DNA from: Thermoplasmata archaeon
Lineage (GTDB): Archaea > Thermoplasmatota > Thermoplasmata > Lutacidiplasmatales > UBA184
Direction: 5' to 3'
Assembly: GCA_030044695.1 (NCBI GenBank)
Contig: JASIDM010000116.1
Span: forward strand, 1-9,591
DNA: 9,591 nucleotides
The translations under genes and the position numbers were made by a program. A model generated the notes under the pieces. That model was not told the origin of the DNA, ran no database searches, and saw only the letters and a program-made list of their open reading frames with translations. Every line of letters begins with the position of its first letter. Within the stretch, counting starts at the first letter, position 1. This document shows, one piece after another, positions 1-8,500 of the stretch.

Positions 1-171
1 GTCGTCGACGACCCCGCCGTGGCGGCGAAGTTCCAGTTCCGCGCCGAGAAGTCCGCCGTCATCCACGGGCCGGACTGCATCATGTGCGAGGCGTGCCTGT
101 TCGAGTGCGAGGGCGAGTGCATCACGATCGTCGACGACGAGGGCACCGTCCACCACTCGACGTACAAGTAG
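1..171 (+). CDS. Ferredoxin-like 4Fe-4S protein, C-terminal end (5' truncated)
   Basis: The frame is open from the window edge to a TAG at 169-171 and gives 56 residues. Seen: a cysteine cluster C26-x2-C29-x2-C32-x3-C36, the spacing that ligates one 4Fe-4S cluster, followed by an extra C40 and a short acidic tail ending in HHSTYK. The usual Pro after the fourth Cys is replaced by Glu. Known: this spacing is typical of bacterial-type ferredoxins and of ferredoxin subunits of redox enzymes. Inference: the protein is a single-cluster electron carrier or the C-terminal domain of a larger redox protein. The start lies upstream of the window. A GTG at 19 could be a start, but no ribosome binding site is visible in the 18 bases before it. 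The gene converges on the minus-strand hydrolase gene, with 88 bases between the stops. The specific redox partner cannot be told. Confidence 0.65.
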   Translation, partial: VVDDPAVAAKFQFRAEKSAVIHGPDCIMCEACLFECEGECITIVDDEGTVHHSTYK

Positions 172-217
172 CCCCCTCCCGCGGCCCCGCGACCGTCGCC
201 GGGCGGCCTCGTTCTGC

Positions 218-234
218 GGGCGAGCGGCTCGCCG
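218..234. terminator. Hairpin in convergent intergenic gap, possible terminator
   Basis: GGCGAG at 219-224 and CTCGCC at 228-233 form a perfect 6-bp stem with a 3-base loop, between the stops of the convergent ferredoxin-like and hydrolase genes. No T-tract follows on either strand. Archaeal termination usually depends on T-rich runs rather than hairpins, so the terminator role is weak inference. The rest of 172-259 shows no gene. Confidence 0.3.
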
Positions 235-253
235 GGCCCCGGGGGCACGTCGA

Positions 254-268
254 CCCGGCTCAGCCGGG
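254..268. repeat. Perfect inverted repeat enclosing the hydrolase stop codon
   Basis: CCCGGC (254-259) and GCCGGG (263-268) are perfectly complementary around a TCA loop. That TCA, read on the minus strand, is the TGA stop of the hydrolase gene. The hairpin could protect the 3' end of the transcript or contribute to termination. In GC-rich DNA a 6-bp stem can also arise by chance. Confidence 0.3.
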
Positions 269-1246
269 ACGGACCGTCGGTCGGTAGAACGCCCGGTGGG
301 TCGTCGGGGGCCCGCCGTCGGGCGGGAAGACGACCCGGACCCCCGCGGAGCGGCCCAGGAACGTGAACTCGAGGGAGTACCACACCGCCGTCCACGCCCC
401 CGCGGCATCGCGGAACGCCTCGCCGAAGTGGTACGTCGCCTCCAGCACCCCGCTGGCCCGGCGGGCGGCGGGGTACGACCAGGCGAGCGCCTCCTGCGCG
501 TTCGCCGGCGCCCGGCGCGGCGGGGGCGGCGCCTCGAGCAGGCCCTCGGCGGTGAACGGTCCCCGGACGATCCCCTTGCCGAAGACGTACTTCGCCCAGG
601 TCGTGCGGTGGCGCCCGCCGTCGTCGTGCTCGGAGAGGACGAGCCAGGCGAACGGGTTCGTCGTCGGCGCGACGATCTGGTAGTCGCCGAGCGAGGCGAG
701 GCGCCGGCCGACCTGCCAGCGGCCGGCGAGCCGCACGGCGAAGTAGACGGCGAAGAACGCCATCAGGGCGTAGATGGTGAGGAGGTAGTCGACGAACGGC
801 CAGTGGTTGCGCTCGACCCCCAGGAGGAGGTAGAACGAGGCGGCCGAGACGATCAGGGTGACGAAGTTGATCGCCCGGTCGGCGTCGAGCTCGAGGCGGC
901 GGTCGGAGAACGGCAACAGCGGCGGGACGGAGAAGTGGGTGAAGCCGTCCTGGGCGATGTGGCAGAGGCCGCCGACCTCCAGGACCAGGAAGTAGACGAG
1001 GGCGCTTCCCGGGGCGAGCAGGGGGGCGATCAGGGCGCCGGCGCCCGCGAAGAGGCTCACGCCGAACAGCGAATGGGTGATCCCGTGGTGCCGCAGGATC
1101 GGGAACCGCCGGGCGATCGGGAAGAACAGCGCGTCGGCGTCCGGCAGGCCCCCGCCGAGGGCCCCGGCGGCGAGGTACGACGGCTTGAAGCCGACGATCC
1201 CGTAGGTGACGAGGTAGGCGACCAGGACGTGGGTGAAGAGGTCCAC
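260..1246 (-). CDS. Membrane-bound metal-dependent hydrolase, YdjM/DUF457-like
   Basis: 328 residues, GTG start, TGA stop. Seen: an N-terminal MDLFTH with His6, a G-rich LPDAD segment (P35 D36 A37 D38), HHGITHS at 53-59, and H96-x3-D100 with H104, all among hydrophobic segments at about 8-30, 61-98, 127-145 and 152-173. Known: this series of His/Asp motifs in a multi-pass membrane protein defines the LexA-binding, inner-membrane-associated hydrolase family (YdjM, PF04307), a predicted metal hydrolase whose substrate is generally unknown. Residues about 175-328 form a soluble, Trp-, Pro- and Arg-rich domain that I do not recognise. The start is chosen because MDLFTH matches the family N-terminus. 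No good Shine-Dalgarno is visible, and the gene begins 15 bases after the aEF-1beta stop, so it is probably translated from the same message. Family assignment is fairly sure; the reaction is unknown. Confidence 0.82.
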   Translation of the reverse strand: MDLFTHVLVAYLVTYGIVGFKPSYLAAGALGGGLPDADALFFPIARRFPILRHHGITHSLFGVSLFAGAGALIAPLLAPGSALVYFLVLEVGGLCHIAQDGFTHFSVPPLLPFSDRRLELDADRAINFVTLIVSAASFYLLLGVERNHWPFVDYLLTIYALMAFFAVYFAVRLAGRWQVGRRLASLGDYQIVAPTTNPFAWLVLSEHDDGGRHRTTWAKYVFGKGIVRGPFTAEGLLEAPPPPRRAPANAQEALAWSYPAARRASGVLEATYHFGEAFRDAAGAWTAVWYSLEFTFLGRSAGVRVVFPPDGGPPTTHRAFYRPTVRPG

Positions 1247-1261
1247 CGGAGGTGGCCGGGC

Positions 1262-1528
1262 CTACAGCAGGCCCTCCTCCATCACCTCGACCGACTCCAC
1301 GTCCGGGAGCTTGGCGAGGGCGTGCTCGGTCGACTCGAGGACCCCGCCCGTGTCGTCCATGACGACCGAGACGAGCAGCGACTTCAGGCCGAAGGCGACG
1401 TCGCGGATCTGGCTCCCCCGGATCGTCACGCCCGCCGGGATCGCCCCGGCGAGGGCGCGCTGCATCGCCGCGAGGTCGCTCTCCACGCCGTGCGGCATCA
1501 GGCGGAACAGGACGGCGACCTTCCCCAT
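1262..1528 (-). CDS. ef1b: Translation elongation factor aEF-1beta
   Basis: 88 residues, the full usual length of archaeal EF-1beta, ATG start with a GGGAG-like ribosome binding site six bases upstream. Role: guanine nucleotide exchange factor for aEF-1alpha, catalysing GDP release so that the factor can reload with GTP and aminoacyl-tRNA in the cytoplasm. Seen: an opening GKVAVLFRLMPHGVESDL segment, a central DVAFGLKSLLVSVVMDD segment and a terminal LPDVESVEVMEEGLL. These correspond to the family's conserved pattern of an MP-x-(S/D)-x-E-D-L beginning, an I-x-x-x-x-FGLKAL-like core and a V-x-S-x-E-V end. It lies 13 bases downstream of the small zinc-protein gene and 15 bases upstream of the hydrolase gene, so the three look like an operon. 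The zinc protein next to aEF-1beta is a pairing seen in many euryarchaea as far as I recall, which supports both calls. Confidence 0.95.
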   Translation of the reverse strand: MGKVAVLFRLMPHGVESDLAAMQRALAGAIPAGVTIRGSQIRDVAFGLKSLLVSVVMDDTGGVLESTEHALAKLPDVESVEVMEEGLL

Positions 1529-1541
1529 CGGCCGCTCCCGG

Positions 1542-1718
1542 CTACGGTCCCTCGAACGCGCAGTGGGGGCAGTGGTAGGTGACGCTCTGGTCGCGGCAGC
1601 GGGCGCACCGGCCGATCGTCGCCTCGCCGCAGCTCGGGCAGACGAACTGCGTCGCCCCGGCCCCGCGAAGCCCTCGGCCGCAGGAGGTGCACTTGGAGTC
1701 CGCCACCGCGCTGAGCAA
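1542..1718 (-). CDS. Small four-CxxC zinc-finger protein (HVO_2753-like)
   Basis: 58 residues from TTG at 1718, or 54 from the in-frame GTG at 1706. Seen: four CxxC knuckles in order, CTSCG, CPSCG, CARCR and CPHC, ending FEGP and TAG; counted from the GTG start they are C6/C9, C23/C26, C34/C37 and C46/C49. Eight cysteines should hold two zinc ions. Known: small euryarchaeal proteins of this design, such as Haloferax HVO_2753, have four C(P)xCG motifs and often sit beside aEF-1beta; the biochemical role is unclear, with possible RNA or ribosome association. I prefer the TTG start because GGAGGGAT (1724-1731) lies seven bases upstream, whereas the GTG is 19 bases away; homologues often have a few extra N-terminal residues. 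The gap to aEF-1beta is 13 bases. Confidence 0.85.
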   Translation of the reverse strand: MLSAVADSKCTSCGRGLRGAGATQFVCPSCGEATIGRCARCRDQSVTYHCPHCAFEGP

Positions 1719-1723
1719 CCGCG

Positions 1724-1731
1724 ATCCCTCC
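1724..1731 (-). promoter_or_regulatory. Ribosome binding site deciding the TTG start of the zinc protein
   Basis: On the minus strand this reads GGAGGGAT, complementary to the archaeal 16S 3' end, with a seven-base spacer to TTG at 1718. The competing GTG at 1706 has no site of its own at a normal distance. Confidence 0.6.
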
Positions 1732-1747
1732 GGGACGGCGGACCCGG

Positions 1748-2581
1748 CTAGCGCCGACCCCCGCCCCGACGGCGCGCGCCGACCCGGGCGGCGTATATAA
1801 AGAGCACGCCGATGAACGCCACGATCCCGAGGATGTAGTAGACGCCGTAGTTCGGGGTCGGCGGCGCGACGTAGAACGTCGTGGTGAGCACGGTCACCCC
1901 GTTGCCGAAGGTGACGAGCCCGTGCTCGTCCGCCACGGAGAGGGTGAACGTGTGGTAGCCGCTGGAAAGGCCCGTCGTGGCGTAGCGGAAGCTGAAGTTG
2001 TACGTCGCGCTCGCCGCGAGCTGCGGCACCCCGACGGTGCCGACGGGCGAGCCGTCGAGCGCGACGCTCACGTTGAACGGCAGCACCCCCGCCGACGACC
2101 CGACGACGAGGACCGCCGCGAGGACGATCGGGACGACGACCAGGAACGTGTAGGTGAGCGTCGCCGTCTTGCTCACGTTGGACAGCGAGCTGTTGAGCGA
2201 GATCGTGAGGATCAGGTGCTCGGCGATCGCCCCGGTCGTCACGAGGACGGAGATCGGCTGGGTCGTCGCCGCCGTGATCGTGCCGTTGTCCGGCGTCGCC
2301 ACCACGCCGGTGATGTTGTTGCCCGTGAGGGTCGCGTTCCAGGCGATCGTGCCGACGATCGAGCCGTTCTGGACGGCCGGGCCCCCGCTCGCGTTGAAGT
2401 AGAACGTCCCGTTCGAGTCCGTCGCGACCAGGGCCGGCCCGCTGACGTTCCCGACCGGCGCCGCGAGGGCCGCCGCCGGGGCGACGGACGCCGAGGCCGC
2501 CGGGCTCGCCGACGCGGCGGCGAGCCCCGTCACGGCGGCCAGGACGACGAGCAGGGCGGCGAGGAGCGCGAGCCCCCTCAC
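1748..2581 (-). CDS. Sequon-rich, signal-peptide-bearing membrane-anchored surface protein
   Basis: 277 residues from GTG at 2581. Not a family I can name. Seen: an N-terminal MRGLALLAALLVVLAAV signal-like segment followed by an Ala/Ser-rich stretch; eleven N-x-S/T sequons (N45, 57, 63, 72, 82, 89, 99, 130, 135, 170, 195); two beta-rich regions, the second (about 165-240) resembling a CARDB/Ig-like fold, with a GYHTFTLSV strand; a hydrophobic stretch at about 146-161 that could be a core strand or a membrane helix; a C-terminal helix at about 248-264; and an Arg-rich tail ending RRRGGGRR. Inference: an extracytoplasmic glycoprotein held in the membrane by its C-terminus. The longer frame could start at GTG 2608, but GTG 2581 overlaps the aglB stop as GTGA, gives a clean signal peptide, and has GGAGGTG nine bases upstream. 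Co-expression with AglB suggests an acceptor glycoprotein or an accessory subunit. Its last codons contain a TATA box. Confidence 0.75.
   Translation of the reverse strand: MRGLALLAALLVVLAAVTGLAAASASPAASASVAPAAALAAPVGNVSGPALVATDSNGTFYFNASGGPAVQNGSIVGTIAWNATLTGNNITGVVATPDNGTITAATTQPISVLVTTGAIAEHLILTISLNSSLSNVSKTATLTYTFLVVVPIVLAAVLVVGSSAGVLPFNVSVALDGSPVGTVGVPQLAASATYNFSFRYATTGLSSGYHTFTLSVADEHGLVTFGNGVTVLTTTFYVAPPTPNYGVYYILGIVAFIGVLFIYAARVGARRRGGGRR
1794..1801 (-). promoter_or_regulatory. Predicted TATA box for zinc protein / aEF-1beta / hydrolase operon
   Basis: The minus strand reads CTCTTTATATAC, containing TTTATATA, the archaeal box A consensus. Initiation about 25 bases downstream would fall near 1772, leaving a leader of roughly 55 bases before TTG 1718. 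The box lies inside the end of the surface-protein gene, where it encodes Phe-Ile-Tyr using TTT and ATA instead of the TTC and ATC that dominate this window, which suggests the box itself is conserved. No purine-rich BRE is obvious upstream. Confidence 0.6.
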
Positions 2582-5500
2582 CAACGGGTCCACCTCCGCG
2601 TCCGCCACCAGCGGTAGAGCGCGATCACGGCGATCAGGGCGAGGACCGGGACGAACGACACCAGCGGCACGAACCAGTCGGGGATCGCCGACGGGCCCGA
2701 GGTGACCCCGGGGCCGGTGACGTGGAGGGTCCCCGGCGACGTGCCGACGCCGGGATGCGGGACGGCGAGGTCGACGCTGGAGACGATCCCGCCCGTGCCG
2801 TTGAGCACCGTCACCTGGACGACGACGGTCCCGGGCCCGACCGACGACGACGACATCGCGGTGAGGTTGACGGAGACCGAGGTGTTCTCGGCGGCGGCGA
2901 GGTTGATCGTGTCGGAACCGGAGACGGTGCCGGAGACGATCCAGTTCGAGTTCCAGCCCTCGGAGGTCAGGCGGGTCTCGGAGACGTCGGTGAGGAGGAC
3001 CGTCTCGCGCGTGTTGCCGCTGTCGATCACGTAGAACGGCAGGACCGCCCGGGTCGGGCCGACGTCCGGCGGGTTCGACGAGCTCGTCCCCAGGGTGAGG
3101 CCGTAGTACGGCAGCACGTTGACCGTCGGCGTCGGCGCGACCTCGCCGATCCCGGTCCCGTTCGAGAGCTCGAACTCGATCGACATCGGGGCGTGGTCGA
3201 CCAGCGTCCCGGCCGGGACGTGGACCCGGACCTCACCGGAGGCGTTGGCGCCGGGGGCGAGCGTCACGTTGGCGAAGGAGAAGTCGAACCCCCAGGTCGA
3301 CGGGCCCCCGACCGGCCGCACGGTCACCGGCACGTTGCCGGTGTTGCGGACCGTGAAGTCGAACGTCGTCGACCCGCCGGCGGCGACCTGGGCCGTCCCC
3401 GAGCCGAGCAGGGTCCCGGCGACGGTGGCCCGCTGGGCGACGGCGAGGTCGAGGTCGGTGACGGCGTTGCCGGCGATCAGCTTCACCCTCGCCGACGCGT
3501 TCGCCGTCGACGCGACCCCGTTGAGGGTCCCCGGTGAGCTCGCCGACACGACGTACGTGCCGTAGGGGAGCGCGATGTCGACCGCCCCCGGGAGCGTCGG
3601 CACGGCGAGGACGGTCGAGATCCCGAAGACGTTGCGGACGGTGACGTTCACCGGCCCCGCGCTCTCGCCGGTACCGCTCTGGAGCCCGAGGCGGAGCTCG
3701 TCCGTCCAGGTCGGCGCCATCGCGATCGTGAGGTTCGTCGACAGCCCGGGGAGGGCGAGGAGATGGTCGAAGGCGGCGAGGGTGGGGGAGGCGCTGGAGA
3801 CGGCGTAGACGTCGTAGGCCCCCGGCATCACCGACGCGGCGAACGTGCCGGACGGCGCGTCGACGACCGTGACGTTCGTGGAGGGGTACGGGCCGACGAG
3901 CTCGACGCTGCCGGTCACGGGGGCCCCGCCGGTCGCCGGCGCGAGCGTCCCGCGGACCGCGACCGGCTCGACGGTGCCGACCATGGGGACGTTGCAGGAG
4001 GCGTTCCCCGCCGAGAACGAGCACGCCGCCGAGGCGCTCGACGTCCAGTTGACGACGTAGCTGCCGTTCGGCCCGGCCGTCGCGACGGAGGCGTTCACCA
4101 CGACCCGGTACGTCCCGGGGGGCACGACGACGCTGAGGCTACCGGAGCTCGCGTTCTTGGTGATCGCGAGTCCGGCCCCGTTGACCAGGCGGACCGTGGT
4201 GTTCGCGGGGACGATCGCGCCGGAGGGGCTCGTGAGGTTGATCGCCGCCGTCACGCCCGGCGTGGCCAGGGTGAGCCGCGGCGTGACCTTGCCCGTCGAC
4301 GCCACGGTGATCTGGCTCACGTTGACGTACTCGACGGCGCCGACGTCGCCGCGCACCGTCGCGGTGTACGTCCCCGGCGTCGCCCGGAACTGCTTGACGT
4401 ACTGCGAGCCCGAGACGACGGTGGAGATCTCCGGCGAGACGAGCGAGACCGTGGTGTTGGCGAGCGTGAGGCCGGCCGGGACGGTCAGCGTCCCCGAGGC
4501 GTTGATCCCCGGCAGGACGACCAGGGTGAGGTCGACCGAGGTCGCGCCGAGGAGGATCGTCGTGGAGAGCACCGAGGAGGGGAGGTAGACCTTGGTCCCG
4601 TCCCCGATCACGGCGTACGCCCCCACGCCGTAGACGCCCGGGGTGAGGTCGAAGTTGAACGTCGGCCCCCCGGAGAGAACGAGGCTCTCGGTGCCGCTGC
4701 TCTCCCCGGTGACGTTCGCCGTGACCGAGGTCCCCGACGGGAGCCCGGTGACCGTGAGCGTCACCGGGACCGAGTTGATCGTCAGGGGCAGCTTGGTGAG
4801 CGCGCTCAGGGAGCTACCGGTCAGCCCGCACGTCGTCGTCGAGGCGAAGCCGAAGGCGCTCGCCGTGAGGCAGTACCCTCCCGCGAGGTCGGCCGGCGAG
4901 GCGGGCACGACGAACCCGGCGACCCCCGTCGAGCTGGCGGTCATGGGGAGGGACGGGCCGCCCGAGCCGGCGGAGAGCGTGAGCGACGCGTTGGCGGCGG
5001 GGATCGTCGTGTTGGCACCGGTCGGGCTGCCGACGGTGAACACCGTCCTCGCCGGGGCCTGGAGGCCCACGGAGGCCGTCATCGACCCCGTCACCGCGGC
5101 CGTCGCGAGGCCCGCGGTCGTCGTGGCGTTCGAACTGGAGCTCCCCTGCAGCGCGAGCAGGGTGTAGGTGCCGCTCGGCAACTGGATCGACGGCGTCCCG
5201 GTCCCGACGACCCAGGCCGTGGACTCCGCCCCGGAGGCGGCGTAGGCGAGGATCGCGGTCTGGTTGGACCCCGCGCTGATCCGGCCGCCCGAGAGGGCGA
5301 CGGTGACGGTGCGGGCCGGGGTCAGGTTGAGCACGACGGTCGCCACGGAGGTCGGGCTCGTCACGTTCAGCGGGGCGAGCGCCGTGTAGGGAAGGCCGTC
5401 GACCTCCGCGCGGGCCTCGACCGTGTAGCGGCCCACGGCGACGGTCGCCCCGGCGAGCCCGGCGTCGTCGGTGGCGGTGTAGGTGGTGTTGGTCGACGCC

Positions 5501-8500
5501 GAGAGCACCTCGCCGAGCGGCGCGGTGCTGGTGCTCCCGAACGACGGCAACGGGTCGAGGGTGACCGAGGCGTTGGGGACCGCGGCCCCGGCGTAGGTGA
5601 CCTCGACCTCAGCGGACCCGACGGTACCCAGCGTGAGGGCGACCGAGGCGTGCGTCGTGTGGGAGGAGATCGTCGCCGAACCCGGCGTGCTGGTCAGGGC
5701 CTGCGACGGCACGGAGGCCGAGACCGAGTACGTCCCGGGAACGAGCCCGGTGAAGCTGTACGTACCGTTGGCGTCGGTCGTGGTCGACTCGGGGCTAGCG
5801 TTCGCCCCGTTCAGGATCACCGTGGCCCCCGCGTACGGCGTTCCCGAGCGGGTCACGGTGCCGTTGATGCTCCCCGCGGTCAGCGGCACGGAGAGGTTCG
5901 TCGCCTTGCCGGCGCTGACGTTGGCGGTCCCCGAGGCGAACGACGTGCCGTCGACCCGGACCGTGACGTTGTAGATCCCCGGCCCGACGGTCGGGAGGTC
6001 GAAGGAGCCGCTCGCGTCGGTCGTGGCGGTGTAGGCGGCGCCGGAGGTGGTGTTGCCGAGGATGACCTCCGCGCCCGGCGCGACCGGGTCGCCCGCCTCG
6101 TAGCTGGAGGAGCCCGTCGCGTTCCAGTACACCAGCCCCGAGGCGGAACCGTTCTGGACGACGAAGTTCTGGACCATCGTCTGGGGCTGGAGGTCGAAGC
6201 CGAGCGCGTCGGAGATCGTCATCGGGATCGACGCGAGGACGTTGACGCCGGACTCGGTGCGCTCGTCCAGCGTGCCGTAGCTCAGGCGCAGGGTGTCGTT
6301 CCCCGGCGGCAGGACCAGCTGGAACGTGCCGTTCGCCCCGGTGACGTTGGTCATGTGGGGGATCCCCCAGCCGTCGTACACCGTCACCCGGGCCCCGACG
6401 TCCGGCTGGCCGTCGGGGAGCACCAGCCGCCCGTCCAGGGTGACGCCAGAGTAGTACTCCAGGATCGACTCGCCCCCCTCGAAGTAGGAGATCGCCGAGA
6501 GGTCGGCGGTGCCGCCGGTCTTGTTGGCGATCGTGATCGCCGTCGGGCGGTTCGTCGGGACGAAGCAGCCGCTCCCGGTGCTCGCGTTGTTGACGCCAGG
6601 GCAGACGTAGGCGGTCTCGTACTCGACCTCGAAGTGCTGGAGCATCCAGCCCGGCTCGATCGGGTCGTTCTCGGCCGCCCCGCTCAGACCGGGGATCCCG
6701 CTCGCCTGCCCGGCGTCGGTACCGTTGTAGCCGATGTAGATCCGATAGAGCATCGAGTTGTAGAACGGTGAGAAATAGTTGATGTTGTACTCCACCGCGC
6801 TCACGTCGGCGGGGAGCGGACCGTACGGGTACGTGTTGCCGTCCGAGCCGGTGATCGTGACGTTGAAGAACGTCACCGGGACCCCCTCGGAGTTGACGAC
6901 CCGGCCGATGAGGTCCGCCGGGGCGTAGTAGATGCCGGTGTCCGAGCCGCTGAACGGGAACGTCCGGCTGTCGGTCATGGCGTAGGCGATCCGCCAGCCC
7001 GTGTACGCCTGCACGGTGTCGTAGACGAGCGCGATGGCGGTGCGGGAGAGGTGATCGGCCAGGTAGTACGAGGACGCGAGGTACATCGCGTTGTCCAGGG
7101 AGAGCGTCGACGGGTTCACCGGCAGGTACGTCTGCGGGTTCTGCGTGACGACCCGGTAGTCGGCGGACTCGTCCGTCAGGACGTGCTCGAGCCCGGCGAC
7201 GTTCACCCCGTCCTCCGTGAGGAGCCGGGCGAGGGCGGTCGGGAGGACGGAGGTGTGCTGCTCCTCGAGCTCGCCCTGCAGCAGCGCCGTCGTGAGGACG
7301 GCGATGGCGAGGGACTCGTTCTGGGAGAGGAGGAACTGCCCCGCGGGGTCGATGCCGTTCTGGAAGTTGTCGGCGACGCTCGGGTGCTGGCCCTGATCGA
7401 TCGTCTGGAACCCGTAGTCCCACCACGCCACGACGGCCGGTCGGTCCGGCTCCGGTAACTGGGTGTCCTGTGCGGCGAGCCAGTTGTAGCCGGCGCTATC
7501 GTACGTGCTCGACGTGTCAAGCCCGGAGCCGGCCGCTCCGAGGTAGTCCGACGCCGGGGCGGAGGCGTTCAGCTTGAGCCAGGAGGGGATCGTGTTGTTG
7601 ATCTGGACCGCCGCGGCGTCCTTGGTGTTGCTGGGGATCCCGGCGTCCATGGCGATCCAGATGTTGGGCAGGAGGACCCCGATCGCGAGGGCGAGGACGA
7701 GCACGTGGCGGGCCTTGAACGACTTGCGGAACGCCGCGAACGAGCTGCCGCGGTCCGACAACGACGCGACGGACCGGCGCAGCTGCGGATAGCCGCCGAC
7801 GTCCAGCAGGCGGTGGAACCCCTCGGCCGAGAGGAGGGCGAACGCCGGCGCGGCGACCGGGAAGAACTTGGACGCCGAGATCGGAAGGTAGATCGAGATG
7901 ACGGCGAAGATCGTGAGGGCGATGAGGTACCGCTTGAACCGCTGGCGCACGAGCTGCAGGCCGAACAGCGCGAGCCCCGCGAAGGCGAGGAAGAACGTCA
8001 CGACGCCGTAGCTGACGACCAGCGCGTCGATCGACGGGGCCTGCGCCTCGGCGACCGTGGTGTAGACCAGGGTCTTGGTGAAGTAGCCCTCGCCCGTGAT
8101 CGCGGCATTGAAGAACACGGGGGAGGCGAACCTCAGCGCGAGGACGCCGACCCCCACGACGGCGAGCAGCGCCGGCAGGGAGAAGACCCACGGAAGGTCC
8201 CGCATCAGCAGGAACGGCAGCAGCAACAGCAACGTCCCGAAGTACAGGATGATCGGGAGCTCGAGGAAGACGCGGATCTCGCCCTGGACGACGTAGTACG
8301 GCGAGAGCATGGCGAAGGCGACCACGCCGATGATCCACGTTGCGAAGTACAGGCTCAGGGAGTCGACGTGCCGGATCTGCTCGATGATCGTCGCGATCAG
8401 CGCCGTGAACGCGATCACGACGATGAGGTACGTGTACCCCTGCCAGGAGAGGGCGAACGCCCCGAGCGCGACGCCGGTGAAGACCGCCCACTTGAGGGCG

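Noticed and set aside
296..1582. 428-codon open frame on the plus strand
   Set aside because: Runs antisense across both the hydrolase and aEF-1beta genes, which are convincing on the minus strand; composition is that of a GC-rich shadow.
1498..1692. 64-codon minus-strand frame over the zinc-protein gene
   Set aside because: It is out of phase. The in-phase frame at 1542-1718 has four CxxC knuckles and the correct stop.
2582..2608. GTG 2608 as start of the surface protein
   Set aside because: It would put nine charged and polar residues (MADAEVDPL) before the signal peptide and deepen the overlap with aglB; GTG 2581 has the ribosome binding site and GTGA overlap.
3763..6771. 1002-codon open frame on the plus strand
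   Set aside because: It is antisense to aglB. The translation is Arg/Gly/Asp/Glu-rich with no fold pattern, as expected from the opposite strand of GC-rich coding DNA, whereas the minus-strand frame has membrane segments and catalytic motifs.
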